A stretch of 27,972 nucleotides of DNA from CAZONU01 sp965370045 (GTDB taxonomy: Bacteria; Planctomycetota; SZUA-567; JAKLDR01). Below, one piece after another: positions 22,014 through 27,972 of this stretch. Location: assembly GCA_965370045.1 (NCBI GenBank), contig CBDUSI010000057.1, positions 1-27,972 of the forward strand, written 5' to 3'. The stretch's first letter is position 1, and each line of letters opens with the position of its first letter. Made by a program: the position numbers and the translations under genes. The notes under the pieces were generated by a model. It did no database searches, was not told where the DNA came from, and worked only from the letters and a program-made list of their open reading frames with translations.

Positions 22014-22799
22014 ATGAACATCAAGGGCCGGGTCGTCTGGATAGTCGGCGCCTCCTCGGGGATCGGCGAGGCCCTGGCCGTTGAGATGGCGGCTGGCGGC
22101 GCGCGCCTGATCCTCTCGGCCCGCAGGCGCGAGAAGCTGGAGGCGGTCGGCGAGAAGTGCGGCGGCAAGGCCCGCGCCCTGCCGCTGGACTTGAGCGACA
22201 TCGAGAGCCTGCCCGCCAGGGCCGCCGAAGCCTGGGATCTTTTTGGACATATTGACATCCTGGTCAACAACGCCGGGGTGAGCCAGCGCGCCACTGCGCT
22301 GGAGACCGCACCCGACGTCGACGAGGCCATCATGCGCGTCAACTATCTGGGGCCCGTGGCGCTGACCAAGGCGGTCCTGCCCCGGATGCTGGAACGCGGC
22401 AATGGCCAGTTGGTAATCACCAGCTCGGTGCTCGGCAAGTACGGGGTGCAGCGCCGGTCAGCATATGCGGCCAGCAAGCACGCCCTGCACGGCTTCTTCG
22501 ACTCGCTGCGCTGCGAGCTCTCCGGCAGGAACATCCAGATAACCCTGGTCTGTCCCGGCTGGGTGCGGACGGACATCTCCCGGAGCGCGCTGGAGGGCGA
22601 CGGCTCCGCCCACGGCGAGATGGACCCCGGCCAGGCCGGGGGTATGGACCCGGCCAGGTTCGCCAGGAAGATGCTCAAGGCCATTCGCAAGGGCAAGGCC
22701 GAGGTGGCCATCGGCGGCACGGAGGCCTGGGCGGTGCTCGCCAAGCGCTTCGTGCCGGGGATACTCAACAAGATACTTCCGAAAATAAGAGTGGTGTAA
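22014..22799 (+). CDS. Short-chain dehydrogenase/reductase
   Basis: A 261-residue classical SDR oxidoreductase. The nucleotide-binding GASSGIG is at 12-18, NNAG at 85-88, and the catalytic tetrad is N110, S138 (ITSSV), Y151 and K155 (SAYAASKHAL). The PGWVRTDIS segment follows the fold as usual. R37 and R38 after the second strand (SARRREKL) favour NADP(H) over NAD(H). The C-terminal tail (ILNKILPKIRVV) resembles DHRS7-type members that associate with membranes. The substrate is unknown. It lies 38 bases after the transporter ATPase and may be part of the same transcript. Confidence 0.95.
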   Translation: MNIKGRVVWIVGASSGIGEALAVEMAAGGARLILSARRREKLEAVGEKCGGKARALPLDLSDIESLPARAAEAWDLFGHIDILVNNAGVSQRATALETAPDVDEAIMRVNYLGPVALTKAVLPRMLERGNGQLVITSSVLGKYGVQRRSAYAASKHALHGFFDSLRCELSGRNIQITLVCPGWVRTDISRSALEGDGSAHGEMDPGQAGGMDPARFARKMLKAIRKGKAEVAIGGTEAWAVLAKRFVPGILNKILPKIRVV

Positions 22800-22829
22800 A
22801 ACCGCGCACCCCGGCGCCGGGAGGAGAGC

Positions 22830-24050
22830 ATGCGTAGGATTGCGAGATCAATAGCCTGTCTGGCGATTGCCGTTGCCTGCGGCTGCCGGCGCGGCAGCCT
22901 GGAGCCGGTCACCCTCCAGTGCGGAGAGAAGAAGGTGGCCATCGAACTATGGCAAAACGGCAAGAAGGTGCCCCGCCGTGGGGACGCCTACCGGCTCCGG
23001 CCTGCGCCATTCGTCTTCCGGCTGAGTGGCGACGTTCGCTGGGCCTCCTACTTCGCCTCGACCGACGGCCTTCTCGAGAAGAAGCTGGCCAGTCTGAAGC
23101 AGCCGCTGGTCTTCTTTTCCGGAACGAGAGCAGCCGGCGATTGCGATGCCCTTTTCGTCCACAAGCGCGAGTCCGAATCCGGCGAGGCAGAGGATCTGCA
23201 TCCCGCTAACAAGCAGTACTTTCAGACCACCATATGGGGCATGAAGGCGGCCGAAGCAGAAGCCACCGCCAAGTTCCTGGGCCAGGAATTCGGCACCACC
23301 CCGCTTGTTGCCGAGTTCGGACATTTCCCGTTTCCCCACGAGAGCAGGGATGAATGTCCCCCGTTCTACCTGACGAACCTCTCCCGACTGGAAGGGGGAA
23401 GGATACAGGGGGACATGCCCATCGGTTCCATTAACGACGACCCTGTTGGACTGATCCCTCGGGTGCGACTCCTGCTCTTCATTGAGTCTCCCTTGGGCCA
23501 GGATTTCCAGCGCGTGATCTGGACCGCCGTGAGCCTCGATTTCCATCCGGCCGCATCGGCGGAGAAGCCCCCGCCCTGGCCGAAGCCCCTGTGGAGAATC
23601 CGCCGCGACAAGTTCAAGAACCGTGCCGCCAAGGAACTGCCCGCGGGGATAAGCCCTCTCCACTTCGAGGGCGACCTCCAGGATCCGAAGGCGCCGAAAC
23701 TCGAAATCGCCGAGTTGGACCTGAACCAGGACGGGACCGCGGAGTTGATAACCGCTCATCCCCACGCGCGCGGCACCGGGGGCACGCCGCACATCATCTA
23801 CCGGCGGCAGAACCAAGCCTACAAGGCCATCGGCCATTTGCTGGTCAGCGGCCACCTGTCCGTCCTGAAGGCAGCGGACGGATACTTTCAGATCATGTGC
23901 TGGTCGAGATGCGGCGGCATGCGCCGAACCCGGACGCTCTACAGGTTCGACGGCAAGGAGTACCGGGCGGTGCGCATCGACGACTACGAGGTCAACAGGT
24001 ACGGGGGCCTCACCTATCGGCGCACACGGATGCCGAAGACGGAGAAGTAG
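22830..24050 (+). CDS. Probable lipoprotein with an FG-GAP-like calcium loop
   Basis: A 406-residue protein. GGGAGGAGAG precedes the ATG. The N-terminus MRRIARSIACLAIAVACGCR is a short lipoprotein-like signal with cysteines at 17 and 19, although the lipobox is imperfect. The C-terminal third carries AELDLNQDGTAELITAHP, a single calcium-binding loop as in FG-GAP/VCBS repeats, and the segment CWSRCGGMRRTRTLYRFDG typical of periplasmic VCBS-type proteins. The middle has no recognisable domain. It closes the plus-strand cluster and is convergent with the sulfatase. Confidence 0.8.
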   Translation: MRRIARSIACLAIAVACGCRRGSLEPVTLQCGEKKVAIELWQNGKKVPRRGDAYRLRPAPFVFRLSGDVRWASYFASTDGLLEKKLASLKQPLVFFSGTRAAGDCDALFVHKRESESGEAEDLHPANKQYFQTTIWGMKAAEAEATAKFLGQEFGTTPLVAEFGHFPFPHESRDECPPFYLTNLSRLEGGRIQGDMPIGSINDDPVGLIPRVRLLLFIESPLGQDFQRVIWTAVSLDFHPAASAEKPPPWPKPLWRIRRDKFKNRAAKELPAGISPLHFEGDLQDPKAPKLEIAELDLNQDGTAELITAHPHARGTGGTPHIIYRRQNQAYKAIGHLLVSGHLSVLKAADGYFQIMCWSRCGGMRRTRTLYRFDGKEYRAVRIDDYEVNRYGGLTYRRTRMPKTEK

Positions 24051-24093
24051 TCTCCGCGCCCGATCGGCACTCAACTGCCTTCCGAGACCGGCC

Positions 24094-25572
24094 TCACCAG
24101 TTCCGCGAGTCCTGGTCCTCTTTCCCCTCATCTCCGTGCCGGGCGGTCAGCGCCTCGGCGTGGTGGGCGCGACCGGTCTCGCGCAGCCGCTTGCAGTAGA
24201 CGGCCAGATCGTCGCGGGTATGGTAGGGTCCGCCCTCGGCCAGGACGGTCTCCATGGGGTCGACCGGGTCGGGACTCGTGGCCAGCTGCTCCTGCGTCCA
24301 CTTCTCCAGGCGGGCCAGCCCCTCGTTGACGACTTCGGGCTTCTCGGCGGCGAGGTTCTTCGTCTGGTGGGGGTCGGCTTCGACGTCGAAGAGCATGACT
24401 TCAGGCACGTCCTTCAGCCCATCGTCGTAAGTACGCATGAGCATCCAGTCCTTCCAGCGCACGGTCCGCTGGCAGCTCCAGGCCATCATGCTCAGGACCA
24501 GCTCGTCCCGGCCGGAATCCCCGCCCTTTCTTAGCGTTTCGACGAAAGACCGGCCCTGCCAGTCGGGGTGCGGCTCCCCGCCGGCCAACTCGGTGATGGT
24601 GGGAGTCAGGTCAAGCTGATAGCGCAGCCCCGCGTCGGTGCCCGGCTCCGTCACGCCCGGCCAGTGGATGATGAGCGGCACGCGAGCCGTGCTGTGGTCC
24701 GCAAAGTGGTGGTCGCCGTAGACGTTCAGTTCGCCCTGGGCCTCGCCGTGGTCGGCGCTGACGATTATCGCGGTCTCGTCCAGCACGCCCTTCTCCTCCA
24801 AGATCTCCAGCAGCTTCCCGATGTGGTCGTCCATGTAGCGGATGCCCACGTCGTAGCCGTCGATCCACCGGCGGTAGTCATCGAGGTTCGAGATGGTCTC
24901 CGGCAGCCGCCCGAAGCGCCCGGTGTCGTTGGGGCCCCAGCCGGCCGGATCCTGGGCGCTGTGCGGGCCGTAGCTGTTGTAATGCCGCTCCACGGTCTCT
25001 TCGCTGAGCCATTGGTCATAGGCCTGGCCTTCGAAGGGGTTGCCGTACTCCATCGGCGTGCGGTAGGGCGTGTGCGGATCCCAGAAGTTGACCTGCATGA
25101 ACCAGTCCTCGCGCTCGGCGTTGCCCTCCAGCCACGCGGCGGCCGGCGGGTAGATCTCGTCGGCGCGCTCCTGGCCGCTCTTCCCGGTGTTGAAGCACTC
25201 ATTGAAACCGGCGTAGAACCACCACGCGCTGTGCCGCTCGGCGTAGGGGCTCACCGAGACCGTGTGGCAGCCGGCCCGGCGGAGCTCGTCCATCCAGTGC
25301 TTGCGGTTGGTCTTGAAGTTCCGCGAGCGGCCCTCCAGGCGCAGGTCGGCGGCCAGCCCCCCGTGATTGACGATCCCGCTCTGAATCCCGAAGCGCCCGG
25401 TGTGCAGCGCCGCGCGGCTGGGCAGGCAGGGCGCGTCGGAGACGTAGCAGTTATCGAAGCGCACGCCGCGCGCGGCGACCCGGTCGATGTTCGGCGAGGT
25501 GTCCCGCACGTAGCCGTAACAGCCCAGGTGATCGGCGCGCAGGGTGTCGCAGTCCAGGTACAGGATCCTCAT
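24094..25572 (-). CDS. Sulfatase (alkaline-phosphatase superfamily)
   Basis: A 492-residue type I sulfatase. The active-site motif CLPSR (C49, in DAPCLPSRAALHTGR) has the C-x-P-S-R form whose Cys is converted to formylglycine. Metal ligands are visible in DCDTLRADHLGCYGY (D7, D9 region) and SADHGEAQGEL. The C-terminal VPEVMLFDVEADPHQTKNLA segment is the standard sulfatase ending. These enzymes hydrolyse sulfate esters, often of polysaccharides. Unlike most planctomycete sulfatases there is no signal peptide, so a cytoplasmic location is suggested and substrates may be small or imported. The formylglycine-generating enzyme is not in the window. GAAAGGGA lies five bases before ATG 25572. Confidence 0.95.
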   Translation of the reverse strand: MRILYLDCDTLRADHLGCYGYVRDTSPNIDRVAARGVRFDNCYVSDAPCLPSRAALHTGRFGIQSGIVNHGGLAADLRLEGRSRNFKTNRKHWMDELRRAGCHTVSVSPYAERHSAWWFYAGFNECFNTGKSGQERADEIYPPAAAWLEGNAEREDWFMQVNFWDPHTPYRTPMEYGNPFEGQAYDQWLSEETVERHYNSYGPHSAQDPAGWGPNDTGRFGRLPETISNLDDYRRWIDGYDVGIRYMDDHIGKLLEILEEKGVLDETAIIVSADHGEAQGELNVYGDHHFADHSTARVPLIIHWPGVTEPGTDAGLRYQLDLTPTITELAGGEPHPDWQGRSFVETLRKGGDSGRDELVLSMMAWSCQRTVRWKDWMLMRTYDDGLKDVPEVMLFDVEADPHQTKNLAAEKPEVVNEGLARLEKWTQEQLATSPDPVDPMETVLAEGGPYHTRDDLAVYCKRLRETGRAHHAEALTARHGDEGKEDQDSRNW

Positions 25573-25633
25573 GGCGGTCCCTTTCGGCGAGGAGTCACGC
25601 CTACGTTACTATTATGTGCGGTCGCTACTGTAG

Positions 25634-25662
25634 ATATTACCCCGCTCGTGCGCGGGGGTCAA
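25634..25662 (-). promoter_or_regulatory. Promoter of the sulfatase gene with a palindromic spacer
   Basis: On the minus strand: TTGACC (25657-25662), a 17-base spacer, TAATAT (25634-25639). The spacer is itself an inverted repeat, CCCCGC-six bases-GCGGGG (25640-25657), placed exactly between the -35 and -10 boxes. That is a classic operator position, so repression by a dimeric regulator is plausible. The leader is about 55 bases. Confidence 0.7.
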
Positions 25663-25677
25663 GGTCAATCCACGATT

Positions 25678-25700
25678 TTGGCTTAGCTTTCAAAAGCCAA
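25678..25700. repeat. Inverted repeat upstream of the CBM-like lipoprotein gene
   Basis: TTGGCTT and AAGCCAA flank nine bases. It overlaps the -35 region of the plus-strand promoter and could be an operator. Confidence 0.5.
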
Positions 25701-25715
25701 GGCGGTTAATATAGT
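25688..25715 (+). promoter_or_regulatory. Candidate promoter of the CBM-like lipoprotein gene
   Basis: TTTCAA (25688-25693), a 16-base spacer, TATAGT (25710-25715). The surrounding DNA is locally AT-rich (AATATAGTAAATAG). The leader is short and includes AAAGGAG. Confidence 0.5.
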
Positions 25716-25743
25716 AAATAGCTTAGGGAAAGGAGCTGTCTCC

Positions 25744-26400
25744 ATGCGTAAGCATCTGTTGCTGGGGCTCTTAGTGGCGCTCATCGCCATCTCGGGTGGC
25801 TGCGGCGACGACGATCCCAAGCCGCCCAAGGACGGCAAGAGCACAACCAAGCGCAATCCCGATGACGATACCGCGCCGAACATCGACAAGAACGGATGGG
25901 GCGACAAACCCCGGGTGCTTATTGAGGGCGAAACCGCCAAGTGCGTGAAGCCCTTCAAGACCGGCGAGGACGCCAAGGCCGGCGGCGGCAAGTACCTGGT
26001 CCTGCCCTCCCTGGGCTGCTCGGGCGGCACCCACGTGCACCTCGCCAAGGACCAGAAGGACCCCAAGCGCACCGCCGGCTCCGCGGAGTTGGATTTCACC
26101 GTGGCCAAGGCCGGCGATTACGTGCTCTGGATGCGCAAGTGGACCTGCTGCTCCTGCGGGGACTCCTGGAAGGTGCAGATCGACGACGGGAAGGCTTTCA
26201 CGTTTGGAAACCAGGGCACCACCCACCGGCACTGGGCCTGGCTGGCCCACCAGGACAGCGACGGCAAGATCAAGCTCAAGCTCACCAAGGGCAAGCACAA
26301 GCTCAAGCTCATCAACCGGGGCGAGTCCGGCTTCCGCATAGACCAGATTCTCTTCTGGGCGGACCACAAGCACGCGCCCGCGGGGAAGGAGAAGGGCTGA
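25744..26400 (+). CDS. Lipoprotein with a CBM/galactose-binding-like domain
   Basis: A 218-residue lipoprotein: signal peptide with lipobox-like ISGGC (Cys20), then an Asp/Pro/Lys-rich linker to about residue 50. Residues 55-210 follow the jelly-roll pattern of carbohydrate-binding domains of the CBM/GH115-C type: IEGETAK, then KYLVLPS, SAELDFTVAKAGDYVLWMRK, DSWKVQIDDGKAF, then KGKHKLKLINRGESGFRIDQ and ILFWADH. The role would be binding, probably of a glycan, at the cell surface; there is no catalytic domain. It carries CCSC in the central loop. AAAGGAG lies upstream of the ATG. It is divergent from the sulfatase, which suits a shared polysaccharide theme but does not prove it. Confidence 0.8.
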   Translation: MRKHLLLGLLVALIAISGGCGDDDPKPPKDGKSTTKRNPDDDTAPNIDKNGWGDKPRVLIEGETAKCVKPFKTGEDAKAGGGKYLVLPSLGCSGGTHVHLAKDQKDPKRTAGSAELDFTVAKAGDYVLWMRKWTCCSCGDSWKVQIDDGKAFTFGNQGTTHRHWAWLAHQDSDGKIKLKLTKGKHKLKLINRGESGFRIDQILFWADHKHAPAGKEKG

Positions 26401-26471
26401 GCGGACCGCTCCGCCGCGCTAAAGCGCGCTCCTTTCGCTGACGATAGATTGATGTAGGGGGGTGTTGTAGA

Positions 26472-26747
26472 GTGAAGGCCGAGGAGCCCGGCAAGAAGAA
26501 GGGCAAGCGCCGCGGCAAGCGTTGGCTTCTGGGCCTGGGCCTGGACGGCGCCGACGGGCACGTCCGGGTGACCAAGGGCGAGAACTTCCGCCTCTTCGGC
26601 GGCTCCGAGGATACCCACGAAGAGATGCAGGAGAAGGTAATCCACTTCAACGAGGAACTCGCCAAGCGCAAGAAGACTCTGGAGGACCTGACCAGCCCGG
26701 AGATCGAGGACATCGCCCACGAGACGGGACTGAAGGACGACGACTGA
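26472..26747 (+). CDS. Small conserved-looking protein of unknown function
   Basis: A 91-residue protein. A Lys/Arg-rich start (KKKGKRRGKRWLLGLG) leads into GLDGADGHVRVTKGENFRLF, GGSEDTHEEMQEKVIHFNEE and an acidic C-terminus. The central G-x-D-x-D-x-H-x-R-x-T-x-G-x-N-F and GGSE-THE-MQEK blocks look like a conserved family that I have seen only as hypothetical. The start is GTG 26472 after a G-rich stretch. There is no signal peptide or membrane helix. The next gene begins 69 bases downstream. Confidence 0.7.
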   Translation: MKAEEPGKKKGKRRGKRWLLGLGLDGADGHVRVTKGENFRLFGGSEDTHEEMQEKVIHFNEELAKRKKTLEDLTSPEIEDIAHETGLKDDD

Positions 26748-26816
26748 CCGGCACCGCCCGGGAGTGCCGGGCGGCGTCGGAAGCAGCCAGCGAGGGGGAA
26801 AGGAGCAGCAAGTAAG

Positions 26817-27972
26817 ATGCCAGCTTATACGCCAGCCGGAGCGCCCAAGAAGAGCGGCGCGGCACAGGTAATAGTGATCCTGGTGGTCTTGACCGCCGTG
26901 ATCGTCGGCGCCTACTTCGTCTTCTTCAGGAAGGGAGACGAGAAGCCGCCGCCAAACGGGAACGGGAAGGTCACGGGGCCGAAGAACGGGGGCAAGCCCC
27001 CCGAGGCCAACGGCGCCAAGCCCCCGCCGCTGGTGGTGAACGACGACATCGACGGCGCCAGTGAGTTCCGCAAGGGCAACTACAAGACCGCCGCGGAGAA
27101 GCTCGCCGCCCACGTCAAGAAAGAGCCCAAGAACGCCCAGGCCCACTACATGCTGGGCCAGAGCTACCTGAGGCTGGGCAAGACCGCCCAGGCCGAGGCC
27201 TCCCTGGGCGAGGCCGTCAAGCTTGACCCCCGGGGGGCCGCCGGCGCCGCCGCCGCGCTCAGCCTGGGCGACTCGCTCTACGACCGCCACTACGCCAAGG
27301 TCGAGGAGCAGGACCGCACCAAGTGGGAGCGCACCCGCGAAGTCTATTCCATTGCGCTGCGCACGGTCGGCTACGGGCCGGAGCGCAAGCAGCTGGTGGG
27401 TCGCCTGAACGAACTCAACAAGTACCTGATCTGGTCACGAATGCTCACCAAGGACTCGAAGACTCACATCGTCATGCCCGGCGAGAGCGTCGAGAGGATC
27501 GGCGTGGCCTACGGCCTGCCCCGGGACTGCACCAAGAGCATCTCGCGCATAAACAATCTCAAGAAAGACCTCATCAGGCCGAACCAGAAGATCAAGGTCA
27601 TCGCCAAGCTGGACATGGAAATCCTGGTCAGCAAGAAGCACTTCACGCTGACCGCCTGGCTCAACGGCTACTTCTTCGCGGAGTTCCCGGTGGGCATCGG
27701 CAAGGGCGGGGCCACGCCCGTCGGCGAATTCGTGATCAAGCTGACCAAGGGCAAGGACAAGAACCCGGACTGGACCCCGACCTTGCCGGACGGCAAGACG
27801 GTGACTCACAAGTTCGGCTCAAAGGAGAACATCCTGGGCACCCGCTGGATGGGCTTCGTGGACCAGGAGGAGATCGGGGCCACCAGCCTGGGCATCCACG
27901 GCACCTTCAAGCCCGAGACCATCGGGACCAAGAGTTCCGCGGGCTGCATCCGCATGCACAACAAGGACGTGG
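26817..27972 (+). CDS. Membrane-anchored TPR-LysM-YkuD L,D-transpeptidase (3' truncated by window)
   Basis: At least 385 codons, open at the window end. ATG 26817 is preceded by a GGGGGAAAGGAG site. Domain order: a transmembrane helix (17-37), a Pro/Asn/Lys-rich linker, TPR-like repeats (about 78-140, AHYMLGQSYLRLGKTAQAEA), a LysM domain (about 217-262, HIVMPGESVERIGVAYGL to IRPNQKIKVIA), then a YkuD catalytic domain from about 265. The catalytic signature is H361-G and S-A-G-C377-I-R, the usual H-x16-C spacing. L,D-transpeptidases make 3-3 peptidoglycan crosslinks or attach proteins to the wall; LysM binds glycan strands. Peptidoglycan is therefore expected in this host. The TPR part is an unusual addition. 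The last residues of the YkuD domain are missing only because the window ends. Confidence 0.92.
   Translation, partial: MPAYTPAGAPKKSGAAQVIVILVVLTAVIVGAYFVFFRKGDEKPPPNGNGKVTGPKNGGKPPEANGAKPPPLVVNDDIDGASEFRKGNYKTAAEKLAAHVKKEPKNAQAHYMLGQSYLRLGKTAQAEASLGEAVKLDPRGAAGAAAALSLGDSLYDRHYAKVEEQDRTKWERTREVYSIALRTVGYGPERKQLVGRLNELNKYLIWSRMLTKDSKTHIVMPGESVERIGVAYGLPRDCTKSISRINNLKKDLIRPNQKIKVIAKLDMEILVSKKHFTLTAWLNGYFFAEFPVGIGKGGATPVGEFVIKLTKGKDKNPDWTPTLPDGKTVTHKFGSKENILGTRWMGFVDQEEIGATSLGIHGTFKPETIGTKSSAGCIRMHNKDV

Overview
This is a GC-rich bacterial chromosome window. It is dominated by secreted or membrane-anchored proteins built on FG-GAP/VCBS, NHL, TPR, thioredoxin-like and carbohydrate-binding folds, with a sulfatase, an SDR, an APH-family kinase, a CPBP protease and an L,D-transpeptidase. 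Many predicted exported proteins without obvious families, a C-x-P-S-R sulfatase and paralogue-rich secreted proteins fit a member of the Planctomycetota or a neighbouring phylum. This is inferred from gene style; no 16S or other strong phylogenetic marker is present except a lone rpsJ.

Layout. (1) 90-6056: a large FG-GAP protein, a lone PD-(D/E)XK nuclease-like gene and a large NHL-propeller protein. (2) 6192-8963: a visibly lower-GC island. A decayed IS256-family transposase fragment abuts a compact minus-strand operon of a cytosine-5 DNA methyltransferase with an N-terminal ribbon-helix-helix domain, a DUF4928-like putative restriction enzyme and a Vsr mismatch endonuclease. A near-consensus promoter drives the operon. 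(3) 9194-10201: a perfect sigma70-type promoter precedes an odd ORF made of two related HTH-like units, each followed in frame by a copy of a 124-bp palindromic element (86% identical, no indels). (4) 10237-13881: CPBP protease, Coa1/Tim21-like membrane protein, a 2[4Fe-4S] ferredoxin, solitary rpsJ, a 28-codon Cys/Lys mini-gene and a LarA-family racemase. (5) 13975-17479: two exported proteins of unknown role and an APH-fold kinase. (6) 17538-18686: an exported TPR protein on the minus strand. (7) 18952-24050: a colinear plus-strand cluster of a thioredoxin-like secreted protein, a MacB/FtsX-type permease, its ATPase, an SDR and a lipoprotein. (8) 24094-27972: a sulfatase (minus), a CBM-like lipoprotein, a small conserved-looking acidic/basic protein and a TPR-LysM-YkuD L,D-transpeptidase cut by the window end.

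How genes work together. The methyltransferase, putative nuclease and Vsr form one translationally coupled unit: host DNA protection, restriction, and repair of the T:G mismatches caused by 5-methylcytosine deamination. The permease and ATPase form one ABC complex of the LolCDE/MacB type; the exported thioredoxin-like protein upstream may act with it. The remaining genes look like independent housekeeping or envelope functions. The features most worth following up are the in-frame palindromic elements at 9606-9729 and 10044-10167, the RHH-methyltransferase fusion with its promoter, and the tiny Cys/Lys-rich gene at 12476-12562.
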